Assembly: GCF_014650695.1 (NCBI RefSeq)
Contig: NZ_BMVL01000006.1
Location: 434,001 to 498,000, forward strand
From: Streptomyces avidinii
GTDB lineage: Bacteria > Actinomycetota > Actinomycetes > Streptomycetales > Streptomycetaceae
DNA: 64,000 nucleotides
Reading direction: 5' to 3'
This document shows, one piece after another, positions 1-7,886 of the stretch (the first letter of the stretch is position 1; each line of letters opens with the position of its first letter). Position numbers and translations under genes: made by a program. Below the pieces are notes generated by a model. That model had not been told where the DNA came from. It saw nothing but the letters and a program-made list of their open reading frames with translations, and did no database searches.

Positions 1-1041
1 CAGCCGGACCAGGCAGTCCTCTCCGGCAGTGACGGCGTGCGGCCGGCCGTCGATCACCGTGCAGCCCACCGCGTATATCCAGCCCTTGTGACCTCCGAGG
101 GCGAACCGCTCGGCCCCGGTATCCAGATCCCACACCCGTAGGCTGCCGGAGCAGGTTCCCGTGACGACATGGGGACGCCCGTCGATCTCGACGCAGTCCA
201 GTGCGTAGACCCCGTCGTCCTCGGTGATGACAAGGCGTTCGGTTCCGTCGACCATGTCCCACACGCGGACGTTCGCGTCGTAGCAGCCGGTCACCGCGTG
301 GGGACGCCCGTCGATGACGGTGCACGCGGCGGCGTCCACGCCCAGTCCCGTCTTGGTGAAGCGCAGCGCTGGATGAACCATCGTGCCGGTCGCCCAGCGC
401 GGCCGCCACGGGCGGCCGCGAGACAGCTCCCGGGCGAGGCCGGTCTCACCGTGGCGCGCGGCGTCGACGGCGAGGATGTCCCGCCTTTCGGGCAGGCTCG
501 CGGTGGCGTGGACGTGGACGGATGCCCGGTAAATACTCCGCCGCACCGTCCCCTGGGACGAGCCCGGGATGTTGAGCGCGCGGAGCAGCCCCTGCGGGGC
601 CGCGTGCACCATGTACTCGGAGTCCTCGAGTATCTCGTCCAGGGCACCGGCCGCGGCGGCGTGGGCGGCGAGATGGTCGACGATGTACGGTGCGGCGGCC
701 GGCCAGTCGCGGTGCCCGCTGTCCCCGTCAAGGGGCACCTCGGCCAGCAACGCGCTCGTGACCGCCCGTTGCGTCTGCCGCTCGCCCGGCCGAGCTCCCC
801 GGGCACGCAACCGGTAGGCCACACCCTCCGGTGTCTGTGTCTCGACCAGGAGTTCGCCCGCCCGGTCCCGGAACACGCTCACGTCCTGAGCCGTCCACGG
901 GTGACCCGACAGGGCACGTGCCAGGACCACCCACAGGGCAAGGGGCAGACCCGCGCCTTCGGCGAACTCCAACGGCCGCAACAGCGCGGCTTCGTCGTCG
1001 GAATCCGGCGTCGGCCCGACGGCCCTGTTGCCGTTCGCCAT
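1..1041 (-). CDS. WD40-repeat protein, STAND-NTPase C-terminal type (3' end beyond window)
   Basis: The minus-strand frame is open from an ATG at 1041 to the window edge (347 codons, no stop). The first ~200 residues resemble the linker found after the NTPase domain of Streptomyces STAND proteins (LRPLEFAEGAGLP, LARALSGHPWT, then DEILEDSEYMVHAAPQGL). WD40 blades follow, each with a G-R-P-H-A/V-V-T core and a V-R-V-W-D or L-R-V-W-D end. WD40 propellers act as protein-binding sensors in these ATPases. No P-loop/NACHT domain lies upstream: an in-frame TGA at 1066-1068 precedes the ATG. GAGGAG at 1051-1056 could serve as ribosome binding site, so this may be a functional short WD40 protein or the tail of a truncated STAND gene. 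Confidence 0.75.
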   Translation of the reverse strand, partial: MANGNRAVGPTPDSDDEAALLRPLEFAEGAGLPLALWVVLARALSGHPWTAQDVSVFRDRAGELLVETQTPEGVAYRLRARGARPGERQTQRAVTSALLAEVPLDGDSGHRDWPAAAPYIVDHLAAHAAAAGALDEILEDSEYMVHAAPQGLLRALNIPGSSQGTVRRSIYRASVHVHATASLPERRDILAVDAARHGETGLARELSRGRPWRPRWATGTMVHPALRFTKTGLGVDAAACTVIDGRPHAVTGCYDANVRVWDMVDGTERLVITEDDGVYALDCVEIDGRPHVVTGTCSGSLRVWDLDTGAERFALGGHKGWIYAVGCTVIDGRPHAVTAGEDCLVRL

Positions 1042-1423
1042 CGCCACACGCTCCTCGCAGCCCGTTCACGACCCCGTCCCTCCCCTTTGTGGGTGGGCGG
1101 GTCACCAACCTGGCCACGGATGCTACAGACAGCCTCTGACATTGATACGCGTAGGCGGGTTCCTGTGGTCGTGGCTCTGCCACTGACTGGCGCCCTGCTG
1201 GGCTGTCCTCGGGCTGTACCGTCCGGCTGCCGGGGCTCGTTCTCAAGCGTGCGTCCGCTGCCCGAGGTCAGGCCATGAGGGCCAGCAGCGGCCTGGGTCT
1301 CGCCCACGCGGTGATGGGTGGGACGGAGGTAGCGCTCACAAGCGGTCAGGCCCCTCGGTCCGGGTGACACGGCGACCGGCGGCAGCGGCCCCCCATCCGA
1401 CGCCTGATGGCCCGGGTGTGGTG
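1042..1423. other. gap, no gene recognised
   Basis: I see no recognisable gene on either strand here. In particular, nothing resembling the NTPase half that normally precedes the WD40 region was found upstream of 1041. Confidence 0.5.
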
Positions 1424-1552
1424 ATGCGCCGGCTCGCGGGGCGCGCCACGCCGGAGATCGCCCGGCCCGGCGCGCTGCGCGAGGCGCTGCTCGGCGGTGG
1501 GATCGGTCTGGGCTTCATCCTCGTGTCCCTGCTGCTGATCTCGGCGTGCTGA
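1424..1552 (+). pseudogene. fragment resembling the N-terminus of a CPBP-type membrane protease
   Basis: A 42-codon stretch from ATG 1424 reads MRRLAGRATPEIARPG, then a hydrophobic segment (ALLGGGIGLGFILVSLLLI), then stops. The arrangement resembles the first part of CPBP-family intramembrane endopeptidases, but the catalytic helices are absent. Best read as a gene remnant. The family assignment rests on a short match and is tentative. Confidence 0.35.
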
Positions 1553-1652
1553 TCACCGTCCCGATGTTCGTCCTCGCCCGCCGGCGCGGTAACCCTGCTG
1601 CTGCCCCGGCGGCGGGTCCGGCACTGACACAGACCGACCGGAGGATACTGAA

Positions 1653-1918
1653 GTGACGTCCCGTCAGGCATCTTGGGGCCCCTCACAGCTCCGGGCGCCG
1701 CTCAACTGGTGGAGGGAAGAGGGCGCCTCCTTCGAGGACGGCGTCCTGGGGCCCTGGTGCTCGCGCTGCTCGCCTTCGCGCCGACCCTGTCGAACATCGG
1801 CGCGCAGATCGGCGATCTGCCCGAGCGGCCGGCGAGCGTGCTGGGCATCACGCTGACCCTGGCCCAGACCCTGCCGCTGGCGGCCCGGCGCCGGTGGCCC
1901 GCCGTCCGTCTCGTCGCT
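1653..1918 (+). pseudogene. sensor histidine kinase N-terminal fragment, frameshifted
   Basis: The first ~30 codons from GTG 1653 (MTSRQASWGPSQLRAPLNWW) run into FEDGVLG. The sequence then makes sense only in the +1 frame: ALVLALLAFAPTLSNIGAQ, then PLAARRRWPAVRL, a membrane-segment pattern typical of the N-terminal domain of Streptomyces NarL-type sensor kinases. Similarity ends near 1911-1918, where an integrase fragment on the other strand begins. Dimerisation and ATPase domains are missing, so this is a dead 5' remnant. Confidence 0.5.
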
Positions 1919-2068
1919 CCAGCCGTAGGCTGGATCGGTCAGGAAGTCGCAGAACTGCCACACCGAGCCCTGGTAGTTGCGCAGCGTCGAGCTGACACAG
2001 CCGTGCACGGCCCGCAGATCGGCCGACCATTCCTCGACGTGCTGCGGCGTCCACTGCCACGGCGCCGT
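1911..2068 (-). pseudogene. tyrosine integrase N-terminal (SAM-like domain) fragment
   Basis: Read on the minus strand, ~50 codons give WTPQHVEEWSADLR, then STLRNYQGSVWQFCDFLTDP and AYGWSDE. This is the core-binding (SAM-like) domain found at the N-terminus of actinomycete phage-type integrases. The catalytic domain is absent and no start codon is associated with the fragment. It sits exactly between the kinase fragment and the sulfatase fragment, which suggests past insertion and deletion at this spot. Confidence 0.5.
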
Positions 2069-2072
2069 GGCC

Positions 2073-2189
2073 CCCGACGAACTCGTGCGGCGCGAGGGCG
2101 TGGCCGTCGACGGCGACGCCGGGGCCGTCACCGAACTCTTCGCGTACCTCGACTCCCCCGACCCGGACTTCGCCATCGTCACCCCCTGA
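2073..2189 (+). pseudogene. C-terminal fragment resembling alkyl sulfatase / SCP2-like domain
   Basis: The last 38 codons before TGA 2187-2189 read DELVRREGVAVDGDAGAV, then TELFAYLDSPDPDFAIVTP. This matches the usual end of class III alkyl sulfatases, where the SCP2-like tail closes with a D-P-D-F-x-I-V-x-P pattern. No metallo-beta-lactamase domain is present upstream, so only the tail of the gene survives. Confidence 0.4.
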
Positions 2190-2230
2190 CGCACCGGCCA
2201 CCGCATGCCCACGGGCTGTGACCGGCCCCC

Positions 2231-2236
2231 TATGCT
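2231..2236 (+). promoter_or_regulatory. candidate -10 element of a leaderless HAD transcript
   Basis: TATGCT lies six bases before the ATG at 2243, and no Shine-Dalgarno sequence separates them. This spacing would place the transcription start at or next to the A of the start codon, giving a leaderless mRNA. No clear -35 hexamer is visible. Confidence 0.4.
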
Positions 2237-2242
2237 GCGGGA

Positions 2243-2902
2243 ATGATCAAGCCGATTGAACTCGTCATATTCGACTGCGACGGAGTGCTGGTCGACAGCG
2301 AACGCATCGCGGTGCCCATCCAGGTCGCGCTGGGTGCGGAGCTGGGCTGGCCGCTCACCGAGGGCGAGGTCATGGAGCGGTTCGTCGGGCGCTCCACCGC
2401 CTCCATCCTCGAGGACATCGTGGCACGGGTCGGCGACGAGGTGGCCGACATCTGGCACACGCTCTTCGAGGAACGCCACCGTGAGGCGGTGGACACCGGG
2501 TTGTCGGCCGTCGAGGGGCTGCCCGAGGCGCTCGGCGCGATCACCCTGCCGACCTGCGTCGCCTCCAGCGGCTCGCACGAGAAGATGCGCCACACCCTCG
2601 GCCGCACCGGCCTCTACGACCACTTCGCGGGCCGCATCTACAGCGCCACCGAGGTCCGGCACGGCAAGCCGGCCCCGGACTTGTTCCTGTACGCCGCGCA
2701 GCGGATGGGTGTCGACCCGGCGGCCTGCGCGGTCGTCGAGGACAGCCGGCCCGGGGTGGAGGCCGCCCGCGCCGCCGGCATGCGCGCCTTCGGCTATGCG
2801 GGGGGCCTGACTCCGGCCGAACGGCTCCGAGGGGCCGGCACCGTCGTCTTCCACGACATGCGCGAACTGCCCGGCCTCATCGCCGGGAGCGACGGGCTCT
2901 GA
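2243..2902 (+). CDS. HAD-superfamily hydrolase, subclass IA (beta-phosphoglucomutase-like)
   Basis: 219 aa, the normal length for this group of cytoplasmic phosphatases/phosphomutases. Motif I is FDCDGVLVDSE (nucleophile Asp near residue 10, with the second Asp two residues on). Motif II is the Ser of VASSGSHEK. Motif III is the Lys of RHGKPAPDLFLYAAQ, and motif IV is VVEDSRPGVEAARAAGM. The helical cap lies between motif I and motif II. The substrate cannot be told from sequence; sugar phosphates are usual. It is a single gene, probably leaderless, and followed by a strong terminator. Confidence 0.9.
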   Translation: MIKPIELVIFDCDGVLVDSERIAVPIQVALGAELGWPLTEGEVMERFVGRSTASILEDIVARVGDEVADIWHTLFEERHREAVDTGLSAVEGLPEALGAITLPTCVASSGSHEKMRHTLGRTGLYDHFAGRIYSATEVRHGKPAPDLFLYAAQRMGVDPAACAVVEDSRPGVEAARAAGMRAFGYAGGLTPAERLRGAGTVVFHDMRELPGLIAGSDGL

Positions 2903-2914
2903 CGACGCCCGGCC

Positions 2915-2951
2915 GACGGGCCCGCCGCACCCCGGGGGCGGCGGGCCCGTC
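2915..2951 (+). terminator. intrinsic terminator hairpin after HAD gene
   Basis: A perfect 14-bp stem (2915-2928 with 2938-2951, GACGGGCCCGCCGC arms) encloses a 9-nt C/G-rich loop. There is no U-tract, as is common in Streptomyces. It lies between convergent genes and may stop both. Confidence 0.75.
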
Positions 2952-2967
2952 GTGTGCGGTGACCGGT

Positions 2968-4695
2968 CTACGCGGTGGGCGACAGGACGGTGCCCTCCGG
3001 GCGGCGGGCCGTGGACGGGGTGCTGCCGGCGACGATCAGGGCGAGCAGGACCGCGGCCGCCTCGCTCTGCAGGATCCGGGCGGCCTGCTTCAGCCGCCCG
3101 GGGTCGGGAACGGGGATGGACAGGGCCACGCACTCCGCGTTCGGGCCCGCGGTGATCGGTACCGCCGCGCACACCGTGCCGATCGCGTACTCCTGGAGGT
3201 CGAGGAGCGGTGCGTTCGGCGGGCGGTGGTCGAGCTGGTGGAAGAGGTCCTGCTGGCCGGTGAGGGTGTGCGGGGTGAAGCGGGTCAACCGGTGGCGCGC
3301 CAGATGGTCCTTCCGTTCGTCGTAGTCGAGTTGGGTCAGCAGCGCCTTGCCCACGGCGGAGGCGTGGGCGGCGACGCGGAAGTCGACCCACTCCTCGACC
3401 ACGGGTGCGGCCGGGCCGTCGGCGTACTGGGTGATGGAGACCTCGCCGTCGGTGTAGCGGGCGACGTACACGGCGGCGCCGACGGCGTCCCGCACCCAGG
3501 CGAGGGTCTCGCGCAGGTGCCCGCGGCCTTCTCCGGTCGGCGAGTCCGCCAGCACGAGGGCGTTGCCGGCGACATACGCGTCCGGTGCGATCGGGGTGGC
3601 CAGGTTCGCGCGGATCAGCTGCTCCATAGCGCGGGCGAGGACCAGTTGGGGCAGTGCCGCCTCTCGGGCGATCTGTGTCAGGTTCACCCCGCCCGAGTAG
3701 CGGTTGATGACCTCCAGGACCCGCAGCGCCTGATGGACGGATTCCAGCGGGGCGGGCGCCGGGCGTCCTTCGGGGGTCTTGCGGGCGGCGTGGGTCAACT
3801 GCGGCTGTTTCAGGGCTTCCAGTGCCCATCCGTTCGCCTGGTACGTCAGGTGCAGCGGGTTGAGCCGCGCGTTCTGCGCGACGGCGACCGCCACCTGCGG
3901 GCCGGGGGTGTAGACCTCCCCCAGGTCGGGGTGGTCCTTGCTGGAGCGGGCCATGAGGGCCTGGCGCAGCCGTACGGGGAGTCGGCACGGCGATCGGCCG
4001 GCCCGCCCCGGACCGGTGGTGAGGGTGGTGAGGTCCTGGGTGGTGATGGGCGGGGAGGTCCAGATGACCGAGGCGCCGAGGGCCTCTTCGAGGTTCTCGG
4101 GGAACTGCGGCAGGGGCGGCAGGTGCTCCTCCGCGGGCAGGGTCCGCGCCTGGCGCATCCAGTAGCGGGCGGTGGCGACCTCGGCGCGGGCGAGGTGGAG
4201 GAGGTAGAGGCAACGGGCTGCGGTCCGCGAGCCCGCACCGGCCGCGTACTGGAACCAGAACTGCGCGCCCTCCATCCGGTCGGCCAGGTGGAGCAGGCAG
4301 CCGAACAGCAGCGCCGAGTCCACGCCGTGGGGCCAGGACTCGGCGTCGAGGGCGAGCTCGGCGAAGGCCCGGCTCTCCACGAGGCACCAGGTGAGGTCGT
4401 CCAGACCCCGGGCGGCGCGCACATGGCAGGCGGCGTCCAGGACGAGGTCGTCGGCGGTGGCACAGGCTGCGGATGCCTGCCTCCGTGCCGACGGGACGGC
4501 GACCCCGGGCGAACCGGTCGTGCCGCTCGTGCCGGTCGTGGAGTGGGCACGGTCGGCGACGATGCGGCGGGCGATCCGGCGACGGGCCGCTCCCTCGTCG
4601 TATCCGGCGTACTCCTCCGCGAGTACCGTCGCGTCCTCCAGGGCCGCGTCGAGTTCGCACAGCGGCATGTCGCGGTGGCGGGGCATGTCGCTCAC
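2968..4695 (-). CDS. IclR-type winged-helix regulator with long N-terminal extension
   Basis: 575 aa from a GTG at 4695. The C-terminal half has an IclR layout: helix-turn-helix around residues 310-360 (LRVLEVINRYSG, then LTQIAREAALP) and an effector domain (~385-555) with HASAVGKALL and AIGTVCAAVPI. The first ~300 residues have no recognised domain; they are Ala/Leu-rich with tetratricopeptide-like helical stretches. IclR effector domains bind small carboxylic or aromatic ligands. The GTG overlaps the TGA of the upstream sigma gene by four bases and has GGAGAAGG before it, so the two proteins are translationally coupled and probably act together. Length is more than twice that of ordinary IclR proteins. 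Confidence 0.8.
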   Translation of the reverse strand: MSDMPRHRDMPLCELDAALEDATVLAEEYAGYDEGAARRRIARRIVADRAHSTTGTSGTTGSPGVAVPSARRQASAACATADDLVLDAACHVRAARGLDDLTWCLVESRAFAELALDAESWPHGVDSALLFGCLLHLADRMEGAQFWFQYAAGAGSRTAARCLYLLHLARAEVATARYWMRQARTLPAEEHLPPLPQFPENLEEALGASVIWTSPPITTQDLTTLTTGPGRAGRSPCRLPVRLRQALMARSSKDHPDLGEVYTPGPQVAVAVAQNARLNPLHLTYQANGWALEALKQPQLTHAARKTPEGRPAPAPLESVHQALRVLEVINRYSGGVNLTQIAREAALPQLVLARAMEQLIRANLATPIAPDAYVAGNALVLADSPTGEGRGHLRETLAWVRDAVGAAVYVARYTDGEVSITQYADGPAAPVVEEWVDFRVAAHASAVGKALLTQLDYDERKDHLARHRLTRFTPHTLTGQQDLFHQLDHRPPNAPLLDLQEYAIGTVCAAVPITAGPNAECVALSIPVPDPGRLKQAARILQSEAAAVLLALIVAGSTPSTARRPEGTVLSPTA

Positions 4696-5270
4696 TGGTC
4701 CTTCTCCTCTCCGGGGATCCAGTCCACCCCGAGCTTGCGGGACAGGGTTCGGCGTGCGCCGCGGATGTGCGAGCGGACCGTCGCGGGGGTGATCCCCATC
4801 ATCCGGGCGACGGTGTCGGAGTCGTTGCCGAGGAGGAACCCCAGCAGCACCACGTCGTACTGCCGCTCGGACAGCCCCGCGATGGCCGCGTACAGGCCGA
4901 GCTTCGACTCCAGCAGTTCCAGCCGCTCTCTGGACGAGCGGCGCAGCGCGGCGAACCACGCCGTCTCCACCATCGCGACCTGGCGGCCCAGCGCCGTCAG
5001 CCGCCTCTCCACGTGCTCGCGCAGCACCGCCCACGCGAAGCCGTGCAGGCTCGCCTCCTTCAGGGCCTGGTGCCACACCTTCAGCAGGAAGGTGAACACG
5101 TCGTCGACGACTTCCTCGGCGTCCTTGGGGTTGCCCAGCTGCAGGTGGGCGTAGCGCAGATAGGCGCGGTGCTGCTGGGAGTGGAAAGCGGTGAAGTCCA
5201 CCGGCAGTACGCCGGCCAGTTCGCTGGAGACCGCCTGGTCCCCCGATGGATCGAAATCGCCTTCGCTCAT
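4692..5270 (-). CDS. sigma-70 family (ECF-like) RNA polymerase sigma factor
   Basis: 192 aa. Region 2 is recognisable around HRAYLRYAHLQLGNPKDAEE, then DVFTFLLKVWHQAL. Region 4 is LSERQYDVVLLGFLLGND, then VARMMGITPATVRSHIRGAR, a normal sigma4 helix-turn-helix. The ATG at 5270 is chosen because GGGGGAG sits three bases upstream; a longer in-frame extension has no ribosome binding site. The stop overlaps the start of the IclR-like gene. No anti-sigma gene is adjacent, so the coupled regulator may take that place (inference). Confidence 0.85.
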   Translation of the reverse strand: MSEGDFDPSGDQAVSSELAGVLPVDFTAFHSQQHRAYLRYAHLQLGNPKDAEEVVDDVFTFLLKVWHQALKEASLHGFAWAVLREHVERRLTALGRQVAMVETAWFAALRRSSRERLELLESKLGLYAAIAGLSERQYDVVLLGFLLGNDSDTVARMMGITPATVRSHIRGARRTLSRKLGVDWIPGEEKDQ

Positions 5271-5920
5271 ACGCTCCCCCACGGCTGTTCTTCGTCGCAC
5301 ACCGGTGCGACGGGGACCTCTTGGTGGCGGGCGCGGGGACCGGCACGCCGAGAACCGGCGATCGGTCCGCCGGTTCTCGTCCGTACGCCCGCGCCCGGCA
5401 GGCGCACGGGCGCCCTGAACACATGGATGACGAGACAACGGGCAGGGGTGACTAACAGCGCGAGGGCGGCCGTTTCGGCAACATTCACGTCGGCGCGGAA
5501 CCTTCCAGATGGATCATGCACAACCGGCTTGCCTGCCCCCGGACCGGCAGCCGCGGAGCTCTGTGCGCTCCCATTCACCACCCCATCGGAAAACGAGCCC
5601 GATCGTGCAAGCCGGTCTCCGGAAATCTTCCGCAGGAAGCGCATACGCCTCTCCGTGCGCCCCGGTTCCCCCGTGCGCGCCCCCGGGGTGCCCGCCGTGC
5701 GCCGTCTCCACCGACGTGCGCCGCCGTCCGCCGATGCGCGCCCGTAACCGTCGCCCGCAGCCGCTCCCGTCACACGAACGGATGCCACGGCCACCCCATC
5801 CGGTGGGACACGGCCCGACTCACGCCGCCGCGGTGCCGGATGCCTGCATGGTGGGTCCAGCTTCCGGCGCCCCGGCTCCTCCGCCCCGCGCGCCCGTCGA
5901 CCAGGAAGGGCGTGCCCCGT
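5271..5920. other. 650-bp divergent intergenic region
   Basis: Separates the minus-strand sigma gene from the plus-strand secreted hydrolase. I see no gene, repeat or convincing promoter hexamers. Several frames stay open only because of high GC. Confidence 0.5.
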
Positions 5921-7831
5921 ATGGCGTTCGCGAGGACCCTGCTGCCCGTCGTGCTCTCCCTGGCCCTGGCCGGGGTCCCCGCCTCGCTCCCCGGCCCCGG
6001 CCGGGCGGCCGACCTGGCCGCCGTCCCCTACGACGGCCAGGTCGGCCACGAGACCGCACTGTTCGGCGTGAAGGCCACGAACAACGCGGCGGCGCAGGAG
6101 TTCACCGTGGACGGCACCCGGCTGTCCCGGGTGAGCGTCTGGCTGGGCAGCGGGGCGGCGACGGGCACCGTGACCGCCCAGGTCCGCCGGGTCCGTACGG
6201 ACGCCGGGTCGGCGATCGCCTCGACGACCCTGGACCTCGCCTCGCTCGGCGGCGCCGGAGCCGGCTGGGTCGAGTTCCCGCTCGACGCCGCCGTCACCGC
6301 GGGCACCGTGTACTACCTGTTCCTCCAGGCGAGCACCGTGGAGAGCGGACCGATCGCCTGGTACGGCACCGTACGGTCCGTGCCCGGCTCGCTGACCGCC
6401 TGGAACTACGACAGGGCGTACTGGGGCGGCTGGCACGCCGCCACCTCCCGGCCGGCCTTCCACGTCAACCCCACCGGCAGCGAGCGTTGCGGGGAGACCG
6501 AGCCCTGCTACGTGCCCGCTTCCGCCCTCGCCGCCCGTACCTCGGGCCTGCTGACCAACCGGGTCGGCACCGAGGCCGTCCTGCCCTCGTTCGCCGTGGG
6601 CGCCTCCTACGTCGACGGGAGCAACGTGCTGCGCCTGCCTTCCGGCCGGTGGCGGTACCTGCCCGACGGGGCCTCGGCGTCGACGGTGGTCGCGGCGGAC
6701 GACCCGGGCGCCCTGGCCCAGATCGAGGAGAGCCGCGCGTGGCTGGCGGCGGGCACGGTGCCGGGCGCCACCGACGCGCAGCGGACGGCTTCGCAGCGCG
6801 CCCTGCTGTCGATGAGGGCGCTGCTGAAACCGAACGGGGCGTTCGCCGCGGCGTGGGCGCCGCCGTGGGAGTACTCGTGGCCCCGCGACGGGGCGTTCGC
6901 CGCGGTCGCGTTCGCCGCGACCGGGCACGACGAGGAGGCGTACCGGATCCTGAGCTACGACGCGCGCACCCAGCGGGCCGACGGGACCTGGGAGGCCCGC
7001 ACGCTGCTGGACGGCAGCGGCCCGCCGGACGCGCGGAAGTGGCAGCTGGACGCCAACGGCTGGGTTCCCTGGGCCACTTGGCAGTGGTACCGGGCGGCAC
7101 CGGCAGAGGGGCGGGACGACCGGCTGCGCGAGCTCTATCCGATGGTGAGCCGGGCGGCCGACCACGCCGCGGGGTCGCTGGGGCCGGACGGGCTGCCTCC
7201 GGCCTCCCCGGACTACTGGGAGCTGGACACGACGACCACCAACATCGGTACCGCCGCTCCGCTGCTGGCCGGGCTCAATTCGGCGGCCGACCTGGCCGCC
7301 CGGCTGGGCAGGGGCGCGGACGCGGAGCGCTGGGGGGACGCGGCCGGGCGGCTGTCGGCCGGGATCGCCGCCGCCTTCGCCCCGCTGGGCTACCAGCGGA
7401 CCGTCGACGGCAAGCACGGCCGGGACAGCGCGGTGGCGTTCATGGCGCCCCCGTTCAACTCCGCCCCCGCCGGTCTCGGCGAGGCGCTGGACTCCACCTA
7501 CCGGGCGCTGCTGCTGCCGAACGGCGGGGTCTCGCCCGGCAACGACCCCTCCTTCAGTTGGGGTTCGTACGCGTGGACGGCCAGCACCTCCTTCTTCGCC
7601 CTGGCCTGGGCCGGTACGGGTGAGCAGGCGAAGGCGGGCAGGGTGCTCGACTGGGTACTGTCCCGGCGGAACGGGCTGGGTGAGCTGCCGGAGACCGTGA
7701 ACGGGGCCGGGCTGCCGTCCGCCGTGGCTCCCTTGGGGTGGACCGACGCGCTGGTGGTACTCACCGCGCTCGCCCTCCAGGGTTCCGCGCGACCCGTGCC
7801 GCCGCCGGCGGCGTCCCGGCATCATCGGTAG
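5921..7831 (+). CDS. secreted glycoside hydrolase, GH15/glucoamylase-like
   Basis: 636 aa. A signal peptide (MAFARTLLPVVLSLALAGVP, cleavage near residue 29) is followed by a ~180-residue beta-rich domain of the kind seen in secreted Streptomyces proteins. A (alpha/alpha)6-barrel-like catalytic region begins near residue 300: APPWEYSWPRDGAFAAVAF (W-P-R-D is a GH15 hallmark), WELDTTTTNIGTAAPLL, and SWGSYAWTASTSFFALAW. It should cleave alpha-linked glucans or related oligosaccharides outside the cell. AGGAAGGG lies upstream; an in-frame GTG at 5912 is an alternative start. Substrate specificity is not certain. Confidence 0.75.
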   Translation: MAFARTLLPVVLSLALAGVPASLPGPGRAADLAAVPYDGQVGHETALFGVKATNNAAAQEFTVDGTRLSRVSVWLGSGAATGTVTAQVRRVRTDAGSAIASTTLDLASLGGAGAGWVEFPLDAAVTAGTVYYLFLQASTVESGPIAWYGTVRSVPGSLTAWNYDRAYWGGWHAATSRPAFHVNPTGSERCGETEPCYVPASALAARTSGLLTNRVGTEAVLPSFAVGASYVDGSNVLRLPSGRWRYLPDGASASTVVAADDPGALAQIEESRAWLAAGTVPGATDAQRTASQRALLSMRALLKPNGAFAAAWAPPWEYSWPRDGAFAAVAFAATGHDEEAYRILSYDARTQRADGTWEARTLLDGSGPPDARKWQLDANGWVPWATWQWYRAAPAEGRDDRLRELYPMVSRAADHAAGSLGPDGLPPASPDYWELDTTTTNIGTAAPLLAGLNSAADLAARLGRGADAERWGDAAGRLSAGIAAAFAPLGYQRTVDGKHGRDSAVAFMAPPFNSAPAGLGEALDSTYRALLLPNGGVSPGNDPSFSWGSYAWTASTSFFALAWAGTGEQAKAGRVLDWVLSRRNGLGELPETVNGAGLPSAVAPLGWTDALVVLTALALQGSARPVPPPAASRHHR

Positions 7832-7886
7832 AGGGGCCGGCCCGGTGAGGGTCGCGTCCGTCATGCGCGTCGACGAGGAGACGGTC

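Noticed and set aside
1664..4660. Very long open frame on the minus strand (about 1000 codons)
   Set aside because: It crosses the HAD gene, a terminator and the IclR gene out of frame; its sequence is Arg/Pro-rich shadow, apart from the short integrase fragment already listed.
2959..5154. 731-codon plus-strand frame opposite the IclR and sigma genes
   Set aside because: Antisense to two well-supported genes; composition (Gly/Arg/Val repeats) is that of a high-GC shadow.
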